Shown: positions 32,596 to 43,931 of the stretch, piece after piece
How positions within the stretch are numbered: the first letter of the stretch is position 1
How the letters are laid out: each line of letters opens with the position of its first letter
DNA from: an uncultured Chthonomonas sp.
GTDB lineage: Bacteria > Armatimonadota > Chthonomonadetes > Chthonomonadales > Chthonomonadaceae
Assembly: GCA_903859705.1 (NCBI GenBank)
Contig: CAIONQ010000067.1
Location: 1 to 50,092 of the forward strand
Direction of reading: 5' to 3'
DNA length: 50,092 nt
Made by a program: the position numbers and the translations under genes
Notes under the pieces: generated by a model
The model's input: the letters and a program-made list of their open reading frames with translations, nothing else
Databases searched by the model: none
Told to the model about the DNA's origin: nothing

Positions 32596-34011
32596 TTAGG
32601 ATTTGCGGGTTATTGCTGCAGCAATTGCCTGCTGAATATTATCTACCGAAACAAGCTCCATCCCAAGCGATGCCGGCAGCCTATCTGCCCCATGCCGGGA
32701 TAATACTGCCCGCGTAAAGCCCTGCCGTGCCGCCTCTTTAAGCCGCTTTTCCGTTTGAGATACCGCCCTAACCTCGCCTGCAAGGCCAATCTCACCCAGC
32801 ACTACCGTTGTGGGGTGCACGGCCTCCTCTTTAAAATTAGAGGCAATAGCCACCGCCGCAGCAAGGTCTGCCGCAGGCTCCACAATCTTCATTCCGCCCG
32901 CAACGTTAAGATAGGCATCCTGCTCTGCAAGGCGCATGCCGGCACGCTTCTCAAGCACTGCCAGAATCATGTTTACACGTCCCGGGTCCAACCCATTCAC
33001 TGTTCTGCGTGGGCTGGCCAGGCTGGAGCGTGCAACCAGGGCCTGGGTTTCTACCAGCAAAGCCCGGCTGCCTTCCAGTGCGGAGGTAACCGCGGAGCCA
33101 TAGCCGCCTGCAGCGCGTTCGGATAGCAAAACAGCCGATGGGTTATCCACCCCTTCCAGCCCTGTTTCCCGCATCTCAAAGATTCCGAGTTCATCTGTAG
33201 ATCCAAACCGATTCTTAATGGCTCGCAGCAAGCGAAATGCGTGATGCCGATCGCCCTCAAAGCTGAGAACCGTATCCACCATGTGCTCCAGCACACGTGG
33301 CCCCGCAATGGTGCCATCTTTGGTTACATGCCCAATCAGCACAATGGGCAACCCTGCGGTTTTGGCATATCTGGCAAACTGGTGGGCACAGGCGCGCACC
33401 TGGCTGATGGAGCCCGGTGCCGATTCCAGTGAGGAATCAAACATGGTTTGTATGCTATCCACAATGGCAAGCGTGGGAGCACAGGATTCGAGCTGGCGTA
33501 AAACTAACGAGATCTCCGTTTCAACGCTGAGGAATAGATCTGGCGCTTCGGCATTCAACCTGCCGCTGCGCATTCTTATCTGCTGGGCGCTCTCTTCCCC
33601 GGAGATATAAAGCACTTTAAGAGCATCAGACGAAGGGGTTGGCCCGGCACCTGCAAGCCTGGCAGCAACCTGAGTAAGAAGGGTGGATTTGCCAATGCCG
33701 GGATCGCCCCCCACAAGCATCAGGGCACCCGGCACAATACCGCCACCCAGCACCCTGTCAAACTCAGATATGCCGGTTATAAGCCGCGGAAGCGGGCGCA
33801 TTTCTACCGATGTGATGGGCACCGGCGCATAGCCCTGCACCGCAAGGGTGGCCCTGCCGCCAGAACTACTTTTTGCAGTGCCGGGCTTCTCTTTGAGAGT
33901 AACCTCTTCTACAAAGGAATCCCAGGCATCGCACTCCGGGCATTTGCCCATCCACTTTGGCGATTCAATTCCGCACGATTGACAGAGGTAATGTGTCTGG
34001 AGTTTTGCCAT
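32596..34011 (-). CDS. radA: DNA repair protein RadA/Sms
   Basis: A 471-residue recombination ATPase that helps branch migration during repair. The N-terminal zinc finger has C10, C13, C24 and C27; Walker A is GGDPGIGKSTLL; the RadA-specific KNRFGSTDELGIF is present; the C-terminal Lon-like domain includes LDPGRVNMILAVLEKRAG and ends with VSVDNIQQAI. Length is standard. An AGGATAA site precedes the ATG. It follows der by 36 bases, so the two form an operon. It converges with the exported Ig-like gene with a one-base gap and no room for a terminator. Confidence 0.97.
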   Translation of the reverse strand: MAKLQTHYLCQSCGIESPKWMGKCPECDAWDSFVEEVTLKEKPGTAKSSSGGRATLAVQGYAPVPITSVEMRPLPRLITGISEFDRVLGGGIVPGALMLVGGDPGIGKSTLLTQVAARLAGAGPTPSSDALKVLYISGEESAQQIRMRSGRLNAEAPDLFLSVETEISLVLRQLESCAPTLAIVDSIQTMFDSSLESAPGSISQVRACAHQFARYAKTAGLPIVLIGHVTKDGTIAGPRVLEHMVDTVLSFEGDRHHAFRLLRAIKNRFGSTDELGIFEMRETGLEGVDNPSAVLLSERAAGGYGSAVTSALEGSRALLVETQALVARSSLASPRRTVNGLDPGRVNMILAVLEKRAGMRLAEQDAYLNVAGGMKIVEPAADLAAAVAIASNFKEEAVHPTTVVLGEIGLAGEVRAVSQTEKRLKEAARQGFTRAVLSRHGADRLPASLGMELVSVDNIQQAIAAAITRKS

Positions 34012-34047
34012 AACGGTTATCCTGCGGTATAAGCGGCCCGAAGCTGG

Positions 34048-35418
34048 CTACTCTTTTTCTTTGTCTTTGTTTTCAGCCTTTCGGGCCTGAATCCGGATAG
34101 GAGTACCCTGCAGCGGATACACAAGACGCAGCTGATTCTCGAGGTACCGTTTGTATGAGAAGTGCATCAGATCGGCATCGTTACAAAAAAGCAGCACAGT
34201 TGGCGGCTTAACACGCGGCATAGTGGCGTAGTAAATTTTGAACTGTCGGCCATGCTCCATCAGCGGGCGGCGCTCGGTGGCCTCACGCATCAGGCGGTTG
34301 AGCTCGCCGGTGGGTATGCGGTGTGCATGGTTGTGCGCCGCCTCAATGGCGGTTTCAATGGCATGCCGCACCCCGAAGCGCTCTTTGGCAGATACAAAAA
34401 CCAGCGGTGCATACTCCAGGAAGGGGCAATCCTTTCGGAAGGCCTCTGTAAACTTCTCTATCTTGGCTTTATCTGGCCGGCGCTGCACACCCGGCTTGTA
34501 GATAACGCCCGGGTCTACAAGGTCCCACTTGTTTACAACAACTATACAGGCGCGCCCTGCCTCTTGCGCCATGCCGGCAACACGCTTATCGCCATCAAGC
34601 ACACCGGTGCTGGCATCAATTACCAGCACGCCAACATTGCTGCGCTCCAGCGCTGTTTGTGCGCGCAGCACCATGTAGTACTCAACGGTGCCCTGAATTT
34701 TGCCGCTTCGGCGAATACCTGCGGTATCCAGCAACACCAATTCCTGATCGTTCCACTGAAAGGTGGTATCGATGGTATCACGCGTGGTGCCCGGTATGGG
34801 GCTTACAATCACGCGCTCTTCGCCAAGAATGGAGTTTAGCAAAGAAGACTTGCCTACATTTGGACGGCCAATAATCGCCAGCCGAATCGCATCTTCGTTG
34901 TCTTCCACAAAATCGAAATCTGCCGGGAAGTGGGCAACAACCTGATCCAGAAGATCGGCAACGCCTGCACCATGAATTGCAGATACCGTGTGTATATCTC
35001 CAAGGCCAAGGGAATAAAACTCAGTCGCATCCAGAAGCAGGCGCGGGTTATCTGCCTTGTTCACAACAAGCATCACGGGCTGGGTAGAGGCGCGAAGCAC
35101 TTCAGCGATATCCAGATCCGTGCTTGTCATGCCAGATTCGGCATCTACAACAAACAGAATGATATCCGCCTCTTCCATGGCGATTTCAGCCTGAGTACGC
35201 ACCTGAATTGCCAGTGGATCGGTTTCATTCAAAATGATTCCGCCGGTATCGATTACCGTGAACTCCTGCCCCTGCCACTCTACCTTGTGGTAGAGACGAT
35301 CTCGGGTAATACCAGGCGTATCTTCGACGATGGCCACGCGCTGGCCAACCAGGCGGTTAAAGAGGGTGGATTTGCCGACATTTGGTCGGCCAACAACAGC
35401 AACAACAGGACGAGACAT
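34048..35418 (-). CDS. der: GTPase Der (EngA), ribosome assembly
   Basis: A 456-residue protein with two tandem GTPase domains and a KH-like C-terminal domain, needed for 50S subunit maturation. Both P loops ([16 protein letters not shown] and [16 protein letters not shown]), both DTxG motifs (VIDTGG, LLDTAG) and both NKxD motifs (VVNKAD, VVNKWD) are intact. The KH domain ends with [23 protein letters not shown]. The ATG at 35418 has GGAGTTTGAGC upstream and begins [10 protein letters not shown] as in other Der proteins; the longer frame to 35523 has no support. Confidence 0.97.
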   Translation of the reverse strand: MSRPVVAVVGRPNVGKSTLFNRLVGQRVAIVEDTPGITRDRLYHKVEWQGQEFTVIDTGGIILNETDPLAIQVRTQAEIAMEEADIILFVVDAESGMTSTDLDIAEVLRASTQPVMLVVNKADNPRLLLDATEFYSLGLGDIHTVSAIHGAGVADLLDQVVAHFPADFDFVEDNEDAIRLAIIGRPNVGKSSLLNSILGEERVIVSPIPGTTRDTIDTTFQWNDQELVLLDTAGIRRSGKIQGTVEYYMVLRAQTALERSNVGVLVIDASTGVLDGDKRVAGMAQEAGRACIVVVNKWDLVDPGVIYKPGVQRRPDKAKIEKFTEAFRKDCPFLEYAPLVFVSAKERFGVRHAIETAIEAAHNHAHRIPTGELNRLMREATERRPLMEHGRQFKIYYATMPRVKPPTVLLFCNDADLMHFSYKRYLENQLRLVYPLQGTPIRIQARKAENKDKEKE

Positions 35419-35851
35419 GCTCAAACTCCGATAACGGCCCCAGGTCTGCAACACGGGCCTGCTCGGCGCCCGGGCTTTACATGGGATGGGTGGCGGCGCG
35501 CATATCCACAGATAGCGGCACAAAAAAGTGGCTGGCTTTCAGTAGTTCTCTCACTTCGGCTAAGCGATTAGCGGAGCCGGGACCGCGTATAGGATCTGCG
35601 CGGGTTCCTGAATCCGGATGCAATGAAAGCACATATAAACAGTGATTGCCTCGTATTGTACCCTGCCCACCTCCCCATGCGCAAACCGGGGCTGTTTAGT
35701 GGACCGTCCACACCTATGCCACAAAGCAGATTTTCGCAACATAACCGCACCCATTATATTAAAATGCGATTGTGGATTTTAATAATGGACAATAATAAGA
35801 AATATTAGCAACTAAAATTGTGGAACATTTAGCATATTACGTCATTCTTTA
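35419..35851. other. Intergenic stretch upstream of der, AT-rich on its right side
   Basis: No gene seen. On the minus strand a TACAAT (about 35658-35653) with TTGCGC 18 bases upstream may be a distant promoter for der. The part from 35750 to 35850 is strongly AT-rich and leads into the promoter at 35852. Confidence 0.35.
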
Positions 35852-35880
35852 TTGACACAGGTGTCTTGTTGACTTAAAAT
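35852..35880 (+). promoter_or_regulatory. Strong sigma70-type promoter of the small membrane protein/prepilin unit
   Basis: A perfect -35 TTGACA (35852-35857), a 17-bp spacer and TAAAAT (35875-35880). Transcription should start near 35887. Confidence 0.75.
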
Positions 35881-35952
35881 AACCCATCTGCCAGGATGGA
35901 AAGTTACTGTGAGCCAGGGCAGGCGAACGTTAAAGAAAGGGGGACGCTCTGT

Positions 35953-36177
35953 TTGAAGAAGGAGATTAACCCGGCGGCAGCAGGTGCGGTGATTGTGGTT
36001 ATCGTGCTCGTTGTTGGCCTGTTTATCTGGCGAGGTGGGCAGGCGCAAACGCGTGATGGTGAAAAGCCGCCCGGCATCCCGCCTGATGCGGCTGCAGAGA
36101 TGCAACGCAGAATGGGTGGTGGTGGCATGACTGCGCCCGGAAAACAACCGCATGGGGGAACCCCCGGCGGCAAATAG
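35953..36177 (+). CDS. Small single-pass membrane protein with Pro/Gly tail
   Basis: A 74-residue protein: KKEINPAAAG, one membrane segment (AVIVVIVLVVGLFIW), then a short exposed tail with EKPPGIPPDAAAEMQRRMGGGG and a Gly/Pro-rich end. The start is taken as TTG at 35953 because AAAGGGGG lies about nine bases upstream; the in-frame ATG at 35896 is only nine bases from the predicted start of transcription and has no site. It precedes the prepilin gene by 84 bases and probably shares its transcript, so a role with pilin-like structures is possible. I know of no assigned function. Confidence 0.68.
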   Translation: MKKEINPAAAGAVIVVIVLVVGLFIWRGGQAQTRDGEKPPGIPPDAAAEMQRRMGGGGMTAPGKQPHGGTPGGK

Positions 36178-36261
36178 CCGCCCTGGTTGATTGTGTGCTT
36201 CTAACCGAGATCACCGCGTGCCTTGAAGCATCTTGATGCATTGGGAGGAGTGAAACGATCG

Positions 36262-37071
36262 ATGAGGATTCATAAAAGTCAGGGCTTTACCCTGATCGAG
36301 CTACTAGTTGTTATCGCAATTATAGCCATACTTGCCGCAATTCTATTTCCGGTATTTGCGCAGGCAAGAGAGCAGGCGCGTAGCGCCTCGTGCCTTTCCA
36401 ACTTCAAACAACTTGGATTATCCATCCACATGTATGCTCAGGATTATGATGAGCAGTTCCCTATGGGTACCTACCCTGGCCCCCGTAACTGGGAAGTTAA
36501 CCCGGATGTTAACCCATATGCCCCTTCCAACCAGTGCCTGGATAACTTCGGCAATTTACGAGGTTTCGATCCTGGCGATGGCGGACCGGTGTTTACAGGC
36601 TGCGCCTACGGTGGCGAATTCTATCGCACCCTGATGACAATTCAACTTGGCCCATACATTAAGAACAAAGCCATCTTCTACTGCCCATCGGATAAGTATC
36701 GCAAACCAAGCCAGGCCAACATCTCTACAGGGATGCAAAGCTACAGCTGGTTCCCCAACTGGGTTTGGAATACGTGGTGCCCCGGCAGCACGGCTGGCTA
36801 TCCTGGCCCGTTTGCCTGCCTCGGCCCCAACCTGTTTGATGATCCGCCGAGCGAACTCAGCGATAACGTTGCCACCCGCTACATTATGACAGAGCGCGGC
36901 AACTTCGGCTGGGATGGCGTGGATGCCAACAGCTATGGCGGCACACCAACACCAAACAATAACGGCAACCATCCGCGCGGATACAACGCCGTATATTTTG
37001 ATGGCCATGCTAAACTCATAAACTACGGTAAGAAGAAGATTACTCTGCCCGCCACATCCTGGCCAGATTAA
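36262..37071 (+). CDS. DUF1559-like prepilin (H-X9-DG type)
   Basis: A 269-residue type II/IV secretion pseudopilin-like protein. The short leader MRIHKSQG ends at G8 and is followed by [20 protein letters not shown], the methylation and membrane motif with F9 and E13. The continuation [25 protein letters not shown] and [11 protein letters not shown] is the hallmark of the large prepilin family of Armatimonadota, Planctomycetes and Verrucomicrobia. The body carries cysteines ([24 protein letters not shown]) and ends near [19 protein letters not shown], the H-X9-DG-type end. The GGGAGGAG site 12 bases before ATG 36262 decides the start. Such proteins are often numerous per genome; the role is probably in secretion or surface fibres. 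Confidence 0.92.
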   Translation: MRIHKSQGFTLIELLVVIAIIAILAAILFPVFAQAREQARSASCLSNFKQLGLSIHMYAQDYDEQFPMGTYPGPRNWEVNPDVNPYAPSNQCLDNFGNLRGFDPGDGGPVFTGCAYGGEFYRTLMTIQLGPYIKNKAIFYCPSDKYRKPSQANISTGMQSYSWFPNWVWNTWCPGSTAGYPGPFACLGPNLFDDPPSELSDNVATRYIMTERGNFGWDGVDANSYGGTPTPNNNGNHPRGYNAVYFDGHAKLINYGKKKITLPATSWPD

Positions 37072-37096
37072 TTGTGATTGGAACCACCCTGCTAAC

Positions 37097-37136
37097 AGGG
37101 CCGGTGCTCCACTGGGGAGCACCGGCCCTTCGTTTT
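37097..37136 (+). terminator. Intrinsic terminator after the prepilin gene
   Basis: AGGGCCGGTGCTCC pairs with GGAGCACCGGCCCT around a five-base loop, followed by TCGTTTT. It overlaps the end of the convergent large hydrolase gene. Confidence 0.88.
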
Positions 37137-40100
37137 ACGGTGTTAACCCAATTCGGTGCCCTTCATAAAGGCGCACCGGGCCAGTTAATCCGGATGCATC
37201 CGGAACAGGCTGCGGGCCGGGGCCAGAGATGGTCCAAGTTTTGCGCAGTGCCTCCGGCAACGAGGCATCGTAGGATAACCGGTTGTGCCAGGTATTTGTT
37301 ACCCTAACATCCAGCGTGTTTTTACCCCTATGAAGCTGGCCCGTAACCGGGAACCTGAACGGGGTCGCCCATACAAATTGGCCAGCAGAACCGTTGACGG
37401 ATACCCGAGCCATGGCGCTTAACTCTCCGAGATCCAGCAGATACTCTTTACCACTATCAACATTCGCCATTTCAAACTCAATGTGATAGGTGCCTTCGCC
37501 TGAGAACCAGCGAATATCGGCATCTGTGAGGTTAGACCACGGCTGAATGCTCTCCAGCTGAATGGGCTGTGCTGGCGCACCTTCGCCATGCAACTGCACA
37601 GAACATGGCCCCTGAATGGTAAGGGATTTAAGACCAAGCAGGTGCCTGGTTGCAGAAACCCTTTTGCCAGCGGGAGTTACAGCCAGATCGCCATTCTCCC
37701 AGCACACCAACGCACCATTCGGGAGCACTGTTATAGTGGATAGCTCCGTTGGTGGCTGTGTAAGAAGGATGCTTTGCCCCTCACCTGCCCGCAATGTGCG
37801 GGGTCCTTTGCTGGATTGTATGGATATCCACAGCGTTTTCACATGCCTCAGGGCCGGATCACCCACCAACCCATTATTGGCCGGAATGCTCGTTACTCCC
37901 GAAGCAGCCATGCGCTTTACCAACGCAGTTACATCTGCCTGAAGCGTTTTATCCCCTTCTACGCCGTAATGGGCAGATAGGATTGTTGGCCCACTGGTAC
38001 CAACGGCGGCTGCAAGATCGTGCCCATTGTGCCGCACAGATTCCAGATGTGGCACCGCCAAAGCGCCATGCTGCAGCACAACAAACACAGAGGCCGCCCC
38101 AGGCAAATCCAGCCATACATCTGTATTGCCGCCACTTTGCCTGTACACAGGGGCCGGCACCATGCTGCCGTTTACCGGATTAAACAGCAAGGGACGGCCG
38201 ATTGATCGAAACCGTACCATGCCATTGCTTCCCGAGCCATTGGCCGCAACAAAGTAGATATCTGCCTGCGAGGTTATGCGGTGATTCCACTTGAGGCCAG
38301 AGGCAAACGCCACATCTGGCGCAAGATGCATCCCCTCCAGGGCTTTGCGCGGAGATTCAGCCACTTCCGGGTACCACACAATGCGCCCCTGCCCAACGTG
38401 CCTGTTGCCAGATGTCCCGGGATTGCTGCCCCAGATCTGCCGAATAAGGCGGTCACAAATCCTATCTGCCCCGGGCTCAAGCGTTGCACAACCGGTGGGC
38501 GGTGCCCCGGCAACCGTTGCACCCGTTTGCAGTAACCTCAGCACCCCACGCAGGGTGCCGGGAGTAACACGCCGGGTGTTTCTTAGCCACAACAGGCGCC
38601 AGGAAGTGCCCTCCGGAATCGTCAGCAGCCCACGAGATACCCGCAGCCGGTTCTGCACAACATCTGCATTGCAGTAATCAAAGTGGTAGCCTGCGGGAAA
38701 TGGAGTATCTTGCCGGGGCTTGTGATCCAGTTCGTCACCCAGAAACCAGAGCACATCGGCACTTGGCCGGCCAGCCTGAAGCAAAGTTTCGCACCGAGAA
38801 ACATAATCCGTGAAAAAGGGCATCTGCGGCCACCATGTTTGACCACGCAAAAATGGCGACCCAATCCCCGCTCCAAACGAGGTGCCCGGAACTACATCGG
38901 TTCTGGGATTGTGCGTAAAGGTGTGAAATACCACCTGGTTCACACCCAGCGCGAGGCCTTTATCCAGAGTGGTTTTCCAGGCCGAAAAAGACTCGTTCCA
39001 GTGCAGATCCACCGAAGTTAGCGATTCTGCCGCCACAACCTTCTTTCCATAGATATGCGCCGCCGAGGCGGTTGGCAAAATAGGCTTTGTCTCCTCGCCG
39101 CCGCGCTGCGGGCAATCCGGATACCAGAACTCGCACATGGGCACATCTGGCTTGCTCATGTAGCGCAGAATATCCCCGGATACGACATCTCCCAGGGCAG
39201 TTTCAAAGGCGGTGGTTATGCCGCGCTGCTTTGCCAGCCGCGCCATTTCACCGTAAAACGCATCCGTTATCTGATCGCTAAGCGTGCTGCGCCAGTCTCT
39301 AAGAAAGCGCTCTGTACTTTCCGGGCTCTCCACAACCCATCCCTGGATAGCAGGCAGCCAGGGGCGAAGTGGATAGCCGTGTTTGGCCTTGAAGATGGCT
39401 TCCAGCTGTGGGGTCCAGGTCTGGCTAATGCATTCCCAGCTATCCAGCACCATCCCCTTCAATCCGCTGCCAGCCGGGCCACCAGGTGCCGAGAGACGAC
39501 CAATGTAGTGAGAAAAGTGCAGATCTGCCGCGCCAGCATCCATCTTATCTACTTCGGGGCCAGTGGCTTCTGCCGGTGCCGGGCCATTTTTAGCACCCGT
39601 GTAGTAGTGGCCGCAGCGCAGCACCGCCCATCTGCCGGAGGTTGGAGTCCAATTCAGAACTCCCCGCGCATCCATCTTGCTGGTAATATCCAGCACGGAT
39701 CCGGGGGCAATACACGCTTCCTTTGGCCTTGGGTAAACGCCAGTGTCATCCAGAGCTCGCAGCGTGTAGGCAGCTTTCCCCTGCCAGTCATCGGTTCGGG
39801 CTGATTCCTGAAGTTCCAGATAGTCCAGTGCAATGCTGCGCCCCAGATGAAACGTAATTCGAAACTTATCTGATTTAAGATCTGGTACGGCCAGAGATAG
39901 AGGAAAACTATCTTGCCAGTTGGCCCGTGGAATCGCCCGCTTCACTCGCTGGGTCCAGGTACCAGATGGACCAGGAACCGATACCGAGATCTCTATGAGT
40001 GGATTAAACTCTTGCGCATGCGTCATCCTGGCAACAGCGGGGAGCATAAGGGTGCGCAATACCTGCGGTTTATTAAACTGAACAGTTACAGTGTGCTTGC

Positions 40101-40752
40101 CGGGAGGCAGCTCAATGTTGCCCTTGCCGGAGATCATCTTGATCCAACCGCCAGAATCCTCGGTTGCATCCGTGGAAACACTATCGGGCTTGAGCGAAGT
40201 TCCCGAATCGCCAGCAGGAAGTGGGAAGGCCAAAACGCAGATATCCCGGTAATCACGCTCGGCACCGGTAGCTTCTGCACTAATCGGCAATGGGTTTGAA
40301 ATGCGCTGACCAGCGCTGATGTCGGTGCGGTTCTCACACAGATGGCGCATTCCTCGCGATGCTGGAATCCAGGGCCCACCCGCCATCGACCAGCCTGCAC
40401 AGCCCTCCATAGAAAACTTAAGCCCCAGCCGTTTACACTCCGCGGCGGTATGGCCAATCATTGCGTCCCATTCCGTACTTAAGCACGGCACCTGAGGAAC
40501 GCCTGGCCACGGGCCACCAAACTGCCCGTTAAATAGCTGAATGCCCGCAAGCCCGGCACCCTTAATGGCCTCGAGGTCTTTTGTAATGCCCTCCTTACCG
40601 ATGTTCCCACCAATAAAGTGAAACCATGTTTCCGGGTGATATCGCAGGGCTGGCTGCTGAAATTGGTTGCACAACTGCCGGAACTCGGCGGAGGAATCGG
40701 GTGAGCCTGCGGCCAGAGTGGCACAAAGCAAAAGGGCATTAAGTGCCAGCAT
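37135..40752 (-). CDS. Large exported glycoside hydrolase, GH106 (alpha-L-rhamnosidase)-like
   Basis: A 1205-residue protein with a short export signal (MLALNALLLCATLAAGS). The opening YHPETWFHFIGGNIGKEGITKDLEAIKGAGLAGIQLFNG matches the start of GH106 proteins, where RPxxWWxxxGGxITxEGIxxDLEAMKxxGIGG is typical. A beta-sandwich insertion (about 190-330), a catalytic barrel part with VLDSWECISQTWTP and AAESLTSVDLHWNES, a glutamine-amidotransferase-like region (YVSRCETLLQAGRPSADVLWFLGDE) and C-terminal sandwich domains (FSGEGTYHIEFEMANVDSGKEYLLDLG, SVNGSAGQFVWATPFRFPVTG) follow. It would cut rhamnosyl residues from pectin or similar glycans. A good promoter lies upstream and GGAG precedes the ATG. 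Exact specificity is unproven. Confidence 0.82.
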   Translation of the reverse strand: MLALNALLLCATLAAGSPDSSAEFRQLCNQFQQPALRYHPETWFHFIGGNIGKEGITKDLEAIKGAGLAGIQLFNGQFGGPWPGVPQVPCLSTEWDAMIGHTAAECKRLGLKFSMEGCAGWSMAGGPWIPASRGMRHLCENRTDISAGQRISNPLPISAEATGAERDYRDICVLAFPLPAGDSGTSLKPDSVSTDATEDSGGWIKMISGKGNIELPPGKHTVTVQFNKPQVLRTLMLPAVARMTHAQEFNPLIEISVSVPGPSGTWTQRVKRAIPRANWQDSFPLSLAVPDLKSDKFRITFHLGRSIALDYLELQESARTDDWQGKAAYTLRALDDTGVYPRPKEACIAPGSVLDITSKMDARGVLNWTPTSGRWAVLRCGHYYTGAKNGPAPAEATGPEVDKMDAGAADLHFSHYIGRLSAPGGPAGSGLKGMVLDSWECISQTWTPQLEAIFKAKHGYPLRPWLPAIQGWVVESPESTERFLRDWRSTLSDQITDAFYGEMARLAKQRGITTAFETALGDVVSGDILRYMSKPDVPMCEFWYPDCPQRGGEETKPILPTASAAHIYGKKVVAAESLTSVDLHWNESFSAWKTTLDKGLALGVNQVVFHTFTHNPRTDVVPGTSFGAGIGSPFLRGQTWWPQMPFFTDYVSRCETLLQAGRPSADVLWFLGDELDHKPRQDTPFPAGYHFDYCNADVVQNRLRVSRGLLTIPEGTSWRLLWLRNTRRVTPGTLRGVLRLLQTGATVAGAPPTGCATLEPGADRICDRLIRQIWGSNPGTSGNRHVGQGRIVWYPEVAESPRKALEGMHLAPDVAFASGLKWNHRITSQADIYFVAANGSGSNGMVRFRSIGRPLLFNPVNGSMVPAPVYRQSGGNTDVWLDLPGAASVFVVLQHGALAVPHLESVRHNGHDLAAAVGTSGPTILSAHYGVEGDKTLQADVTALVKRMAASGVTSIPANNGLVGDPALRHVKTLWISIQSSKGPRTLRAGEGQSILLTQPPTELSTITVLPNGALVCWENGDLAVTPAGKRVSATRHLLGLKSLTIQGPCSVQLHGEGAPAQPIQLESIQPWSNLTDADIRWFSGEGTYHIEFEMANVDSGKEYLLDLGELSAMARVSVNGSAGQFVWATPFRFPVTGQLHRGKNTLDVRVTNTWHNRLSYDASLPEALRKTWTISGPGPQPVPDASGLTGPVRLYEGHRIGLTP

Positions 40753-40769
40753 TCAGGTTTCTCCAGAGC

Positions 40770-40797
40770 ACTATATCGAATAGAAACAGTTTGTTAA
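40770..40797 (-). promoter_or_regulatory. Promoter of the GH106-like gene
   Basis: On the minus strand TTAACA (40797-40792), a 16-bp spacer and TATAGT (40775-40770). The start near 40763 gives a short leader with the GGAG site. Confidence 0.6.
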
Positions 40798-40959
40798 GCA
40801 GAGGTTTGATGGCGAAGGAGTGTTATCCTGTTGTACCACGCCGCGGTATGTGGAATATCTAAGGCAGAAGCCTTTTGGAATAGATCATAATTACATAGAC
40901 ACACCGTGTATGGTAACAAACACGGCCTATTTTGTGCGCTTGAGGAGCCGGTTGGCGAT

Positions 40960-42261
<1,302 letters not shown>

Positions 42262-42273
42262 AGGAGCAGATCG

Positions 42274-43770
42274 ATGCCGGTTAAGCTCTCCCGACGCGAA
42301 GTGTTGGAAGCCGCCACCGTGGCAGTGGCCATTTCAGTGGCCGCTGCCGGCTGCCACCGCGGTGGCGGAACCACACCTGCAAAGGATCCTGCATCCGCAC
42401 AACCGCTAGCTACACCTGTGCCTTCCCCCACAAAACCCCTCACCGAAATGCGCCTGAACCCCGCCGATATAGAACTGATCACACCAACAGATGCGCGATA
42501 CGCTGCGCTGAAAACAGGCTACAATCTGCGAATTCAGCATCATCCAGCAGCAATTGCCATGTGCAAAACCACGGAGGGCGTGTCGGCAGCAGTTCGTTAT
42601 GCCGCAGCCCGGGGCTGGAAAATTGCCGTACGCAGCGGCGGCCACAGCTTTGAGGGATACAGCGGATGCGATGATGGCATGGTGATACACCTGCGCAGCA
42701 TGCATGCCATCAAACATCATGAAGACCAAGGCATTACCGTTGGGCCAGGCTGTATTCTGCGCGAACTGTATACAGATCTGCTGCCGAAAAACCGAATTGT
42801 ACCCGCCGGCTCCTGCGCCACCGTGGGTGCCGGAGGGCTGGCATTGGGCGGCGGTTACGGCTTCTTTAGCCGCACCCTGGGCCTTACGTGCGATAGCCTG
42901 GAAGACATTACCTTTGTGGATGGAGCTGGCAATGTTCTAAGCGGCAAAACCAATCCGGAGCTGATGTGGGGCTGCCGCGGAGGAGGAACGGCGGGGCTGG
43001 GAGTGGCTACCGAGCTAACATTCAAAACCCATGCAGCGCCAGCCGCATTCCGGAGTTGGCGGTTTAAAGCAAGGGTTGCGGAGGGTGCGCATGCGGATGC
43101 AATACTGGCGAAGTGGTTTGCAATGTGCATCAAATTGCCACAGACCTCCTTCTCTGCCTTTGTACTGAACGGCAAAGTGGCAACTATCTTAATTACGGGT
43201 ACCGAAGCCCCGGATGCCACCCTCACAACCGTGCTGCAGGAGATGCGTTCGGGCTACAAACAAACCAGCACGGGCCTGCCTCAGCCGCTGGAAAAAGCGC
43301 TTCCAAACTACTACGGCCAAACGCAGCCTCTGCGATTCAAGAACGCATCCGGCGGATACTATGCTGGCTACTCCAGCATAGAGGCGGCCGCAAACGAGAT
43401 TCTATCAATGGTGATTGCAACGCCCGGGCTAATGTTTCAGGTGAACACCCTGGGTGGGGCAATCCAGAATCCAGAGGCAGAAGCCAGATCTTGCTACGCA
43501 CACCGCAGCCTGCAGTTTTTAGCAGAAGTGCAGGCGTATTGGGACCGTGGCGAAGCCCCAAAACAGCTGATGGATGGCTACACTGCCCTGCAACGGGCAG
43601 TAGCAAAATGCGGCATTACCGCACACTATGCAAACTACCCCTCATCAGAATTTATAAACTGGCCAACGGCATACTACGCCAGCAGCTACCCACGGCTGCA
43701 GGCCCTGAAAAAACTCACCGACCCATCAGATCTCTTCCATTTTGAACAGAGCATTCGGCTACCCGGGTGA
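42274..43770 (+). CDS. Tat-exported lipoprotein FAD-linked oxidase (berberine-bridge-like, bicovalent)
   Basis: A 498-residue protein. SRREVLE in the n-region is a twin-arginine motif and SVAAAGC gives a lipobox Cys at 27, so it is folded in the cytoplasm and anchored outside as a lipoprotein. The FAD domain has RSGGHSFEGYSG with H124 and PAGSCATVGAGG with C181, the two residues that join FAD in bicovalent oligosaccharide oxidases and berberine-bridge enzymes. The C-terminal BBE motif YYASSYPRLQALKKLTDPSDLFHFEQSI is intact. It likely oxidises a sugar, oligosaccharide or alcohol at the cell surface with O2 as acceptor. It is coupled in an operon with the MacB-like permease. Confidence 0.88.
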   Translation: MPVKLSRREVLEAATVAVAISVAAAGCHRGGGTTPAKDPASAQPLATPVPSPTKPLTEMRLNPADIELITPTDARYAALKTGYNLRIQHHPAAIAMCKTTEGVSAAVRYAAARGWKIAVRSGGHSFEGYSGCDDGMVIHLRSMHAIKHHEDQGITVGPGCILRELYTDLLPKNRIVPAGSCATVGAGGLALGGGYGFFSRTLGLTCDSLEDITFVDGAGNVLSGKTNPELMWGCRGGGTAGLGVATELTFKTHAAPAAFRSWRFKARVAEGAHADAILAKWFAMCIKLPQTSFSAFVLNGKVATILITGTEAPDATLTTVLQEMRSGYKQTSTGLPQPLEKALPNYYGQTQPLRFKNASGGYYAGYSSIEAAANEILSMVIATPGLMFQVNTLGGAIQNPEAEARSCYAHRSLQFLAEVQAYWDRGEAPKQLMDGYTALQRAVAKCGITAHYANYPSSEFINWPTAYYASSYPRLQALKKLTDPSDLFHFEQSIRLPG

Positions 43771-43931
43771 TGGGAGTTTGCGGAATTGTGATCTCTAACA
43801 GTGTGGCTTACACCGTTGGATTTGCCCGGTTTCAAGATAACTGGCATACAGTTTAACACCCCCCGTTAGCGATCATATTTGTAATCCGTATCTCTGCTCC
43901 GTGCCTTTGCACCCTCAATAAGTAAATCTCC

